This document shows, piece after piece, positions 1-7,613 of a stretch of 9,349 nucleotides of DNA. The position numbers were made by a program, and so were the translations under genes. This stretch comes from an uncultured Flavobacteriales bacterium (GTDB taxonomy: Bacteria; Bacteroidota; Bacteroidia; Flavobacteriales_D; Crocinitomicaceae). The notes under the pieces are model-generated. The model was given only the letters and a program-made list of their open reading frames with translations. It was not told where the DNA came from and did not search any database. Positions within the stretch are counted from its first letter, which is position 1. Every line of letters begins with the position of its first letter. The DNA is taken from positions 1 through 9,349 of the forward strand of contig CAJQOB010000312.1 in the NCBI GenBank assembly GCA_905479845.1, in the 5' to 3' direction.

Positions 1-539
1 GTTATCGAAATCTTTTTCTTCCAAAGTAATCGCAAACGATCATTACTGGCGAAGAGTTTCGATCGGAATTCTTGTTGTGCTTTTGTGGCAACCTTTTCTT
101 GATTGATTCTCCATTTTTGCTTGCGATCAGCGCAAAGCTCATTGATTTCATCTTCCTTGAAGTCGACGTTTTGAATGGCATCAAGTATTGTATTGAGAAT
201 ACCTCTGAGGTTTTCACGTAAACAGTACATCGAAACTGCAGCGTTTTCCACAGCTACACCGGATTCCAAAAATCCTCCAAGGGAATTGATCTCTTCTTGA
301 ATTTGAACAGATGTTTTCGTTGGAGTCCCTGAAAGAAGTAATCCATTTGTGAATCCTGGAATTCCTTTTTCTCCTCGGCAATTTCCTGCATCGAAATATA
401 GATCAAAACGAGAAGTTTCGTTCTGAACTTCCTTCATGTGGTACAAAGGAACTGTAGAGGAAAGATCGTATTTTTTTGGCGCTACAAAGTCAATCGCTTC
501 GATCGCCACCAATTCGGGTTGTTCATTTCTATTCGGCAT
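1..539 (-). CDS. M16 family peptidase-like protein, non-catalytic subunit (partial, apparent frameshift)
   Basis: This is the N-terminal part of an M16 (insulinase/pitrilysin-like) protein; the rest lies left of the window. From the ATG at 539 the frame gives 179 residues. They carry the M16 fold signature, including a strand near 45-52 (SRFDLYFDAGN), a helix and GGFLESGV at 88-95. Where the catalytic partner has H-x-x-E-H, this protein has N65, L68 and L69, so it cannot bind the catalytic zinc. Such subunits pair with an active M16 subunit, and the gene for one overlaps this gene's start by 11 bases. There is no signal peptide, so the pair is probably cytoplasmic (inference). After about residue 167 the frame turns unlikely (LRLLWKKKISIT), while another frame reads FAITLEEKDFDN, as expected for the family. 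This suggests a missing base near 34-36. The family call is firm; the frameshift is likely but rests on only 12 residues. Confidence 0.8.
   Translation of the reverse strand, partial: MPNRNEQPELVAIEAIDFVAPKKYDLSSTVPLYHMKEVQNETSRFDLYFDAGNCRGEKGIPGFTNGLLLSGTPTKTSVQIQEEINSLGGFLESGVAVENAAVSMYCLRENLRGILNTILDAIQNVDFKEDEINELCADRKQKWRINQEKVATKAQQEFRSKLFASNDRLRLLWKKKISI
34..36 (-). other. Apparent one-base deletion in the M16-like gene
   Basis: On the minus strand the sequence reads GATCGTTTGCGATT. The gene's frame runs well to GAT (Asp167) and then reads an unlikely basic tail. If the TTT run were TTTT, the codons would be CGT TTT GCG ATT ACT and the protein would continue R-F-A-I-T-L-E-E-K-D-F-D-N, typical of M16 proteins at this point. 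The lesion could be a sequencing error or a real mutation. Confidence 0.5.
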
Positions 540-1773
540 GGCTCGCTTTTACGTTTAACAGTGTGCAATTCGTTTTTATCAAGGTTGAAGACGCAACTCG
601 TTGCAAGTCTTCTGCAGTAATCGCTGCGTATTTTTCTGATTCGTGATTGATCATGTCAGCATCTCCCAACAATTCATTCATACATAAAGCCATCGCTCGA
701 TTGAGTACAGCTTGATTCTGAAATTCATTTGAAGTTCGAATTTTGATCATGATTCGGTTCAATTCATCATCTGAAACTTTAGCCTCTAACAATTTGTCCA
801 TCTCTTTCCAGAAAGCTTCGTCGAGTTGTTCGAATGTGATTCCGTCATTCAGTTTTCCAGAAATAATGAGCAATCCACTGTCAATTGATCCAGTCACATA
901 AGCATTGATATTCGAAACCAATCCCTGATCTTTTTTCAATGATTTATACAGTCGCGAGGACTTATCACGACCTAAAATATCAGACAATGTATCGTAAACA
1001 AGATAGTCTGGATGCAATCGATCCTCCATTCTGAAGGAATAATAAAATGCATCAGTCGGAACTGCTCGTTCAATTGTTTTCTCGCGGAATTCTGTTTGTT
1101 TTGGCTCCTGTGGCAAATCTCTCTGGTTAATTTCTCCAGCGGGAATATCAGCAAACCATTTAGCAACAAGACGCTTCACTTCTTCCAATTCCATGTTACC
1201 GCCGATGCACATTATCGCATTTGCAGGGTGATAGAATTTATTGAAGAAGCCTTTCACATCTTCCATTGTTGCTTCTTCAATGTGCTTGATTTCCTTGCCA
1301 ATAGTTGCCCATTTGTATGGGTGAACTTTGTACACCTCAGGACGAAGTTCCAACCAAACATCTCCGTAAGGTTGATTCAAGTAGCGTTGTTTGAATTCTT
1401 CAATTACAACTGATCTTTGGACTTCCAAACTTTTTGGAGTGAAGGCAAGTGAAAGCATTCGGTCACTTTCTAACCACAACGCAGTCTCAATATTCTTAAC
1501 AGGCAAGACATCGTAATAATTCGTGATGTCATTGGAAGTAAATGCGTTGTTCTCTCCACCTGCTAATTGAAGCGGAGTGTCAAATTCTGGGATATTCACA
1601 GATCCACCAAACATCAAATGTTCGAATAGGTGAGCGAACCCTGTTTTGTCCTCGGACTCATCACGTGCACCAACATTGTACAAAATGTTGACAACCGCCA
1701 TGGGTGTCGTTGTGTCCTTATGGAATAGGACAGTTAATCCATTATCGAGTTTAAATCGATCAAATTGAATCAT
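529..1773 (-). CDS. M16 family zinc metallopeptidase (catalytic subunit)
   Basis: A complete 414-residue zinc peptidase of the M16 family, in the size range of mitochondrial-processing-peptidase-like bacterial enzymes (about 400-450 residues). The inverted zinc motif H48-L-F-E51-H52 follows a typical GFAHLFEH context, and the third zinc ligand is a glutamate in VVIEEF, probably E126. The motif ENNAFTSND (about 74-82) is also characteristic of the family. The later half, with DAFYYSFRM and SRLYKSLKKDQGL, is the second, non-catalytic M16 domain. No signal peptide is visible, so a cytoplasmic role in degrading or trimming peptides is inferred; the substrate is unknown. The start codon overlaps the stop of the upstream flavoenzyme gene (TAATG). 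Its own end overlaps the start of an M16-like gene without the zinc motif, so the two are probably translated together and form a heterodimer. Confidence 0.95.
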   Translation of the reverse strand: MIQFDRFKLDNGLTVLFHKDTTTPMAVVNILYNVGARDESEDKTGFAHLFEHLMFGGSVNIPEFDTPLQLAGGENNAFTSNDITNYYDVLPVKNIETALWLESDRMLSLAFTPKSLEVQRSVVIEEFKQRYLNQPYGDVWLELRPEVYKVHPYKWATIGKEIKHIEEATMEDVKGFFNKFYHPANAIMCIGGNMELEEVKRLVAKWFADIPAGEINQRDLPQEPKQTEFREKTIERAVPTDAFYYSFRMEDRLHPDYLVYDTLSDILGRDKSSRLYKSLKKDQGLVSNINAYVTGSIDSGLLIISGKLNDGITFEQLDEAFWKEMDKLLEAKVSDDELNRIMIKIRTSNEFQNQAVLNRAMALCMNELLGDADMINHESEKYAAITAEDLQRVASSTLIKTNCTLLNVKASHAE

Positions 1774-2726
1774 TAAAAGTTGAATTTTGGACTGCTTTGT
1801 TCTTGCAGTGCCGATGAGTATTCTGAAAGTATTTCTGCTACTATTTCTTTTGCAGGTAAGATTGTATCAATAATGCCTGATATTTGCCCAATTTCCAATT
1901 CACCTTCGTTAAGGTCACCTTCGAACATACCTTTTTTAGCACGCCCTCGACCTAAGAGAGTTTTAAGTTCTTCAGGAGACGCACCATTTTCATAGGCATC
2001 ATGAACTTGTTTGTAAAATGGATTTTTGACCAATCGAACGGGGGTCAATTCTTTGAGGGTGAGTTGGGTATCGCCTTCCTTTGCTTCGACAACTGTTTTC
2101 TTGAAATTTTCGTGTGCACTGGACTCAAGCGAAGCAACAAAGCGACTTCCGATTTGAACGGCGTCCGCACCAAGATTCATGGCAGCCAACATTGTTCGTC
2201 CTGTTCCAATTCCTCCAGCGGCGATTAATGGAATTTCTATTTCCTTCGCAACCATTGGGATGAGACAAAGCGTTGTTGTTTCATCTCGACCATTGTGTCC
2301 TCCTGCTTCAAAACCTTCGGCGACAACAGCATCAACTCCTGCGGCTTGAGCCTTCAAAGCAAATTTCAAACTGGAAACAACATGAACAACCGTGATTCCG
2401 TGATCTTTCAAATGCTGTGTCCATGTTTTTGGATTTCCCGCAGAGGTAAAAACGATTGGAACTTTATGCTTGATAATTGTTTCAATGTGCTTGTCAATAT
2501 CTGGGTAGAGCATTGGCAAATTCACAGCGAAAGGTTTGTCCGTTGCAGCTTTGCATTTTTGGACATGTTCGTCGAGTACTTCTGGATACATTGATCCCGA
2601 ACCTATAATTCCCAATCCACCTGCGTTTGAAACCGCTGAAGCGAGTTCCCATCCTGAACACCAGATCATTCCAGCTTGAATGATTGGGTACTCAATTTTA
2701 AATAAAGATGTTATCCGATTTTCCAT
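1773..2726 (-). CDS. FabK-like / nitronate monooxygenase family flavoprotein
   Basis: A 317-residue FMN-binding TIM-barrel enzyme of the nitronate monooxygenase (2-nitropropane dioxygenase) family. Visible motifs are YPIIQAGM at the N-terminus, EAGGHNG with the conserved histidine at residue 144, the FMN-phosphate loop AAGGIGTG (about 169-176) and GADAVQIGSRF (about 187-197). The C-terminal GQISGIID resembles the FabK group (enoyl-ACP reductase II), and H144 falls at the same residue number as the FabK active-site histidine as I recall it. It may therefore oxidise nitronates or reduce enoyl-ACP; sequence alone does not decide. An ATG at 2759 would add 11 residues (MKTVLLIRSTI), but it lies inside the predicted promoter, and the extension is not family-like, so the start at 2726 is preferred. 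It is the first gene of the operon with the two M16 genes. Confidence 0.88.
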   Translation of the reverse strand: MENRITSLFKIEYPIIQAGMIWCSGWELASAVSNAGGLGIIGSGSMYPEVLDEHVQKCKAATDKPFAVNLPMLYPDIDKHIETIIKHKVPIVFTSAGNPKTWTQHLKDHGITVVHVVSSLKFALKAQAAGVDAVVAEGFEAGGHNGRDETTTLCLIPMVAKEIEIPLIAAGGIGTGRTMLAAMNLGADAVQIGSRFVASLESSAHENFKKTVVEAKEGDTQLTLKELTPVRLVKNPFYKQVHDAYENGASPEELKTLLGRGRAKKGMFEGDLNEGELEIGQISGIIDTILPAKEIVAEILSEYSSALQEQSSPKFNF

Positions 2727-2741
2727 AATTGTCGATCTTAT

Positions 2742-2769
2742 CAAAAGTACAGTTTTCATGAAACTTCAA
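2742..2769 (-). promoter_or_regulatory. Predicted Bacteroidota-type promoter for the flavoenzyme-M16 operon
   Basis: On the minus strand a TTG (2769-2767) is followed by exactly 17 bases and TACTTTTG (2749-2742), a perfect match to the -7 consensus TAnnTTTG used by the Bacteroidota primary sigma factor. Transcription would start around 2735-2737, leaving a leader of only about 10 bases before the ATG at 2726. The ATG at 2759 lies in the spacer and would not be transcribed. Confidence 0.6.
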
Positions 2770-2776
2770 CCCGTTT

Positions 2777-2807
2777 TTTGTCGTCTTAGGTTTAATTAAT
2801 ATCTTGG
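2777..2807 (+). promoter_or_regulatory. Possible promoter of the large secreted-protein gene
   Basis: TTTG at 2777-2780 is followed by 19 bases and TATCTTGG at 2800-2807, which differs from TAnnTTTG at one base. The spacing fits the Bacteroidota consensus. It would give a short leader before the ATG at 2824. It lies back to back with the leftward promoter, so the 97-base gap between the divergent starts seems to serve both. The mismatch and the short gap keep this tentative. Confidence 0.35.
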
Positions 2808-2823
2808 AGACAGCTTTTGCACG

Positions 2824-5800
2824 ATGAGAAAAAATATTCACTTCCTTTTTTGTTTACTACTGATTTCGTTTTTCGGAAACGCGCAGGAAGTGCACCATCA
2901 TCACTCGATTCATCATTCATTCGTTGAGAACAAGGGACAGTGGGATGAAAACGTGCTTTTCAAAACGAAATTCCAAGGAGGAAATTTGTGGGTTGAGCAA
3001 GGCAAAATGATGTTTCATTTACAAGATTTTTCTCGCTTACAGGCGTATCATGCCAATCCCACAGATGGAGAAGACGTATCAACCTTCAATCAAACCTTGT
3101 TGCACTTAAATTTCCCTGGGGCGAATAAGGTTACTTCCATCAAGAAAGAACATCCGACCAAAACCTATTACAATTATTTTATAGGTAATGAAGAGTCAAA
3201 ATGGACTGCAGATATTCATGGATATGGAGAAGCTACCCTCGAGAATTTCTACGATGGAATTGACTTAAAGTTGATAGAGCAGCATGAGGAGTTGAAATAC
3301 GAGTTCCATGTTGCTGCGGGAGTCGATCCATCAAAAATTTCCTTGGAATACGTTGGTCAGAAATCTGTCAAAATTGAAAAAGATGGAGACCTAGTCATAA
3401 CGACTGAACTAGGAGATGTTATTGAGAAAAAGCCATATGCTTATCAGATTGTCAATGGGAAAATTGTTGAGGTAGATTGTCAGTTCGTTTTGAGAAATGA
3501 ACGTGTTGAATTTGAGCTTGGAGAATACAAGGATTACGCTCCACTGATTATCGATCCTGTTTTGGTGTTTGCAACATACTGTGGTTCGGTGACAGATAAT
3601 TTCGGGATGACTGCAACTTATGGTTATGATGCAACCGCGTACTCAGCAGGAATTATTTACGGGAATGCGTACCCAACACCTGATCCATTGGCCTATAACG
3701 TTACATCGAATTTCACTGTTGTGAATGTTGGGGTGACAACAACCGATGCGTTTATCTCAAAATATTCGGCGGATGGAACAACAATGATTTGGACTACCTT
3801 CATTGGTGGTGGAGACGATACATTTGGAACAGAAACGGCTCACAGCTTGATATGTGATAAATTCAATAATGTTTATTTGTATGGTGTGACCTCCGCGAAC
3901 GATTTTCCGATTCAAGGTGGATACCAATCTACGTTTGGGGGAGGAACAGCTCTCTCGATTAATTTCAATGGAACCAATTTCCACAATGATGGAACAGATA
4001 TTTATGTCGCAAAATTCAGCTCGAATGGGCAGAATTTGTTGGGATCAACCTATATGGGAGGTTCGGAAAATGATGGAGTGAATTACAAGATTTCTTCTGG
4101 GGTTTACAATAGTGTTGCTGCTTACGATTCATTGACAACAAACTACGGAGATCAATTCCGTGGAGAAATTATGCTTGATTCATTAGGGAACTGTTTGGTC
4201 GCTTCATGTACAAGGTCTACGAACTTTCCTGTATCAAACGCTTTTCAGGCAACGAACGCAGGTAAACAAGATGGTGTGATCTTTAAACTTTCTTCTAACT
4301 TGGGTGCTTTGCAATGGTCGAGTTATTACGGAGGATCTGAAAATGATGCATGCTATTCAGTTAAAATAGATTCATCCTTTAATATTGTGTTTGCGGGGGG
4401 AACATGTTCTTCGAACCTTCCTGGAATGGGGAGCGGTTGGCAAGCAGCGTACAATGGAGGTAAAACAGATGGTTTCATTGCGAAATTGAATGGGACAGGC
4501 TCTGTTTTAACAAACGGAAGTTATCTAGGTACGGTAAATTATGATCAAGCTTTCTTTGTTGAGATCGATCGAAATGATAACGTCTTTGTTTTAGGACAAT
4601 CCACGGGAGGAACATTTCCTGTCATCAATTCTAGCTTCGTTAACCCGGGGAGTAGTCAATTTGTAATAAAGCTAGATCCTACGCTTACGAATGCATTGAA
4701 CTCAACCGTTTTTGGTAATGGTGGAACCAATATCAATATTTCACCAGCGGCATTTCTCGTTGACATTTGTGGAAACATGTACATCTCAGGTTGGGGCGCT
4801 AACATCTTACAATCTTCTCCGCTTGGAGGAATGCCAGTAACACCTGATGCATTTCAAGGAGTAGCTCCCAACGGATTTGATTTTTACCTGCTCGTAATAG
4901 AATGGGATTTTGGTGGTCCCGATCCTCTTTATGCTTCATACATTGGAGGCTCTTCTGCTAATGAACATGTAGATGGTGGAACTTCACGCTTCGACAAGAA
5001 TGGAGTGGTTTATCAATCTGTGTGTGGTGGTTGTGGTGGATTTAGTGATTTCCCGACAACTCCAATGGCGCATTCAGACTCAAACTTAGCGACGAACTGT
5101 AACAACCTCGTATTCAAATTTGATTTCGAATTGATTCCTAATGCTGAGTTCACCGTAGATAATAATTTAGGCTGCGCTCCATTCACTGTTACCTTTGATA
5201 ATTTTTCAACTGATTCAGATTCGTACCAATGGATTTTTGGAGATGGAACGACAAGTACAACTATATTTGAACCGGTCGTTACTTATGACACAGCTGGCGT
5301 ATACGAAGTTCTTTTGGTTGTAACTGATAGTATTTGTCTTCTCACAGATACCGCACAAATCACGATAAACGTTTACGATTCCTTAGAACTCGATGTCACG
5401 GTTGATCAAGAATTGTGTCAGCCTATTCCTCTAGACTTGACTGCTTACACGAATGGTACAGCCGATAACTTCATTTGGTCAACAAATATCAATTTTACGG
5501 ATACCTTGAATGCTTCGGTTCTGGATTCAGTCCTCAGTATTACTCCTTCAGGACCGATAACCTACTACGTAGAAGCAAGTAATAGCGGCTGTTCTCTTGT
5601 CGACAGTGTCGTCATCGACTTCATTGGTTCGTCCTTATTGATTACGGGCACCGATTCTATTTGCGCTGGTGATGTCACCACATTGACGGCAACGAGCACG
5701 AACCCAGCAATCACGTTTACGTATGCCTGGGCGCCAGATTCCGTGATTGTAGGGAGCAATTCAGGAAGTACGATTAACGTTCAACCATTTAGTACTCAGT

Positions 5801-6396
5801 TTGTCTATGTTACAGCTTCAAGTGCCACAGGTTGTGTGGTCGAAGATTCAATAGAGATCTTTGTGGGGAATATTCCTACAGGCCTTGTTCAGGCAAGTGC
5901 GTCGGAATACCTTGTAGCGGAAGGGTCAAATGTTACCCTGATTGGAGAACCGAACGGATACGCTTATTCTTGGTCACCAGCAGAAGGACTGACAAATCCA
6001 AGTGCTCAATCAACGAATGCCTATATTGAAGAATCCACGATTTATACCTTGAGTGTAACTGATGGAATTTGTACCAAAACGGATACAACCTTCGTGAAAA
6101 CTTTCGGATTCATTTGTGGCGATCCTTTTATTTACATACCAAATATGTTCACTCCAAATGGTGATCAGGAAAATGATGTCCTGTATGTTAGAGGTGCATT
6201 GATTAAAGAAATGGTGTTCCGAGTTTATGATCGCTGGGGAGAATTGGTCTTTGAATCCTTTGATCGATCTCAAGGATGGGATGGTGAGTTTCGAGGAAAA
6301 CCTCTTGATCCTGATACATACGATTATTATCTGAAAGTAACCTGTGTCGATGACATAGAATCAATCATTACAGGAAACGTCACCTTGGCTAGATAA
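2824..6396 (+). CDS. Secreted DUF7948/SBBP beta-propeller protein with PKD domain and T9SS type B sorting domain
   Basis: A complete 1190-residue exported protein. Residues 1-20 are a signal peptide, probably cut after GNA. A histidine cluster (HHHHSIHH, 24-31) follows, then a DUF7948-like domain (about 32-245, starting FVENKGQWDENV). Beta-propeller repeats of the SBBP type fill about 246-770; each blade has a D-x-F/Y-I/V-A-K-F/L strand, then a variant of YIGGS, then NVYLYG-like and DFP turns (for example 392-412, 483-505, 684-710). A PKD domain (about 771-850, with YQWIFGDGTTS) precedes Ig/PKD-like segments to about 1098. The C-terminus (about 1104-1190, IPNMFTPNGDQENDVL, then YDRWGELVF and GWDGEFRGK) is the gliding-motility-associated C-terminal domain that directs T9SS export. 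The protein is probably surface-exposed or released and may act in adhesion (inference). No partner gene of the SprF/PorP type is adjacent. Confidence 0.93.
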   Translation: MRKNIHFLFCLLLISFFGNAQEVHHHHSIHHSFVENKGQWDENVLFKTKFQGGNLWVEQGKMMFHLQDFSRLQAYHANPTDGEDVSTFNQTLLHLNFPGANKVTSIKKEHPTKTYYNYFIGNEESKWTADIHGYGEATLENFYDGIDLKLIEQHEELKYEFHVAAGVDPSKISLEYVGQKSVKIEKDGDLVITTELGDVIEKKPYAYQIVNGKIVEVDCQFVLRNERVEFELGEYKDYAPLIIDPVLVFATYCGSVTDNFGMTATYGYDATAYSAGIIYGNAYPTPDPLAYNVTSNFTVVNVGVTTTDAFISKYSADGTTMIWTTFIGGGDDTFGTETAHSLICDKFNNVYLYGVTSANDFPIQGGYQSTFGGGTALSINFNGTNFHNDGTDIYVAKFSSNGQNLLGSTYMGGSENDGVNYKISSGVYNSVAAYDSLTTNYGDQFRGEIMLDSLGNCLVASCTRSTNFPVSNAFQATNAGKQDGVIFKLSSNLGALQWSSYYGGSENDACYSVKIDSSFNIVFAGGTCSSNLPGMGSGWQAAYNGGKTDGFIAKLNGTGSVLTNGSYLGTVNYDQAFFVEIDRNDNVFVLGQSTGGTFPVINSSFVNPGSSQFVIKLDPTLTNALNSTVFGNGGTNINISPAAFLVDICGNMYISGWGANILQSSPLGGMPVTPDAFQGVAPNGFDFYLLVIEWDFGGPDPLYASYIGGSSANEHVDGGTSRFDKNGVVYQSVCGGCGGFSDFPTTPMAHSDSNLATNCNNLVFKFDFELIPNAEFTVDNNLGCAPFTVTFDNFSTDSDSYQWIFGDGTTSTTIFEPVVTYDTAGVYEVLLVVTDSICLLTDTAQITINVYDSLELDVTVDQELCQPIPLDLTAYTNGTADNFIWSTNINFTDTLNASVLDSVLSITPSGPITYYVEASNSGCSLVDSVVIDFIGSSLLITGTDSICAGDVTTLTATSTNPAITFTYAWAPDSVIVGSNSGSTINVQPFSTQFVYVTASSATGCVVEDSIEIFVGNIPTGLVQASASEYLVAEGSNVTLIGEPNGYAYSWSPAEGLTNPSAQSTNAYIEESTIYTLSVTDGICTKTDTTFVKTFGFICGDPFIYIPNMFTPNGDQENDVLYVRGALIKEMVFRVYDRWGELVFESFDRSQGWDGEFRGKPLDPDTYDYYLKVTCVDDIESIITGNVTLAR

Positions 6397-6411
6397 ATGT
6401 TCGAAAATGAT

Positions 6412-6441
6412 TAGCTTCGTGAAAAGTCGAAATCGAAGCTA
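6412..6441. repeat. Inverted repeat ending on the M42 start codon
   Basis: TAGCTTCG (6412-6419) and CGAAGCTA (6434-6441) form a perfect 8-base inverted repeat around a 14-base loop. The right arm ends on the A of the start codon. In mRNA it could form a hairpin over the initiation region; in DNA it could be a protein site or a remnant terminator for the gene upstream. No T-run follows, so a standard intrinsic terminator is unlikely. Confidence 0.45.
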
Positions 6442-7520
6442 TGAAAAAAATTATCACCAAGCAATCACAACAATTTCTAGAAGATTATTTGAATAATCCA
6501 TCTCCAACAGGTTTTGAATCTGGAGGGCAAAAAATGTGGTTGGATTACATTCGTCCATATATAGATGAGTATTTCACGGATAATTACGGATCTGTTGTTG
6601 GTGTCATCAACCCAAAGGCAAAATACAAGGTTGTCATTGAAGCTCACGCAGATGAGATTTCTTGGTTTGTACACTACATCACGAAAGATGGTTTTGTTTA
6701 CCTACGACGAAATGGAGGGTCGGATCACATGATCGCCCCTTCAAAACGCGTGAATATCCATACTGATAAAGGAATTGTGAAAGCCGTTTTTGGATGGCCA
6801 GCAATTCATACACGTGGTAAAAAAGATCCAGCTCCAAGTATGGAGAACATCTGCTTAGATTGTGGTTGTTCAACAAAAGAGGAAGTGCTGAAAATGGGAG
6901 TGCACGTAGGTTGTGTTGTGACATTTGAAGATGAATTCATTACTCTCAATAAGAACCGTTACTGTGGAAGAGCATTGGATAACAGAATGGGTGGATTTAT
7001 GATTGCTGAGGTTGCTCGACTTTTGAAAAAGGACAAAGTAGAACTTCCATTCGGACTTTACATTGTGAATGCCGTTCAAGAAGAAGTTGGGTTGAGAGGA
7101 GCACAAATGATCGCTCAGAAAATCAAGCCAGACGTAGCAATCGTAACGGATGTTTGTCACGATACAAATACTCCTCAGATTAGTAAAATTGTTCAGGGAG
7201 ACTTGAAATCAGGTGATGGCCCAGTCTTAACTTACGGTCCTGCCGTTCAGAACAATCTATTAAAATTGATCATTGGTGAGGCCGAGGCGAATGAGATACC
7301 TTTCCAACGTGCTGCCGCTTCACGTGCTACAGGAACAGATACAGATGCTTTCGCATATTCCAATGAAGGAGTGCCTAGTGCGTTGATCTCTCTTCCGCTT
7401 CGTTATATGCATACAACGGTGGAAATGTGTCGAAAAGAAGATGTTGAAAATACAATTCGTTTAATTGTTCACTCTCTCAAAAAGATCAAAAACAATCAAG
7501 ATTTTCGATATATCAAATAA
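6441..7520 (+). CDS. M42 family metallo-aminopeptidase
   Basis: A complete 359-residue dinuclear metal aminopeptidase of family M42 (TET/glutamyl aminopeptidase/FrvX-like), of normal family length. All expected active-site residues are visible: H69 and D71 in EAHADE, D180 in RALDNR, E214 (general base) and E215 in QEEVGLRG, D237 in VTDVCHD and H324 in RYMHTTVE. This spacing matches that of archaeal TET peptidases as I recall it. Members usually form large tetrahedral dodecamers in the cytoplasm and trim N-terminal residues from peptides; no signal peptide is present. The exact residue preference cannot be read from the sequence. The gene lies 44 bases after the large secreted protein's stop, in the same direction, and may be read through or have its own weak promoter. 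The start codon has no clear Shine-Dalgarno and abuts an inverted repeat. Confidence 0.95.
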   Translation: MKKIITKQSQQFLEDYLNNPSPTGFESGGQKMWLDYIRPYIDEYFTDNYGSVVGVINPKAKYKVVIEAHADEISWFVHYITKDGFVYLRRNGGSDHMIAPSKRVNIHTDKGIVKAVFGWPAIHTRGKKDPAPSMENICLDCGCSTKEEVLKMGVHVGCVVTFEDEFITLNKNRYCGRALDNRMGGFMIAEVARLLKKDKVELPFGLYIVNAVQEEVGLRGAQMIAQKIKPDVAIVTDVCHDTNTPQISKIVQGDLKSGDGPVLTYGPAVQNNLLKLIIGEAEANEIPFQRAAASRATGTDTDAFAYSNEGVPSALISLPLRYMHTTVEMCRKEDVENTIRLIVHSLKKIKNNQDFRYIK

Positions 7521-7529
7521 TAAGAATTC

Positions 7530-7553
7530 AAGAATAACTCCGAGGTTCTTTTT
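7530..7553 (+). terminator. Weak candidate intrinsic terminator after the M42 gene
   Basis: AACT-CCGA-GGTT (7536-7547) can form a short four-pair stem with one T-G pair. Flanking AAGAA and TTTTT could extend it past a T/C mismatch, and a run of five T follows. It sits 10 bases past the M42 stop, the right place for a terminator, but the stem is weak. Confidence 0.3.
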
Positions 7554-7569
7554 CAGACTGTTACGTATC

Positions 7570-7582
7570 AGCATAATATGCT
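7570..7582. repeat. Short palindrome upstream of the Omp28-like gene
   Basis: AGCATAATATGCT is a 6+1+6 palindrome (arms AGCATA/TATGCT around one A), about 31 bases before the ATG at 7614. It could be an operator or part of the promoter region. No clear TAnnTTTG element is visible nearby, and such a short AT-rich palindrome may be chance. Confidence 0.25.
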
Positions 7583-7613
7583 TATCTTAAAATCGGACTT
7601 ATATAAATGAACT

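Noticed and set aside
1012..1413. Plus-strand open frame of 133 codons inside the M16 gene
   Set aside because: It is antisense to the M16 catalytic subunit and gives a Phe/Cys-rich sequence typical of a shadow frame.
2727..2759. Upstream ATG at 2759 as the start of the flavoenzyme
   Set aside because: It lies inside the spacer of a strong promoter match, and the 11 added residues do not resemble the family, whose proteins begin close to the YPIIQAGM motif.
2806..2810. GGAGA as a Shine-Dalgarno site for the large secreted protein
   Set aside because: It is 13 bases from the ATG, too far for normal use, and overlaps the candidate -7 promoter element.
3742..4950. Possible tandem DNA repeats in the large secreted-protein gene
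   Set aside because: The repeats are at the protein level (propeller blades with YIGGS-like motifs). The DNA copies have diverged, so this is not a recent tandem duplication.
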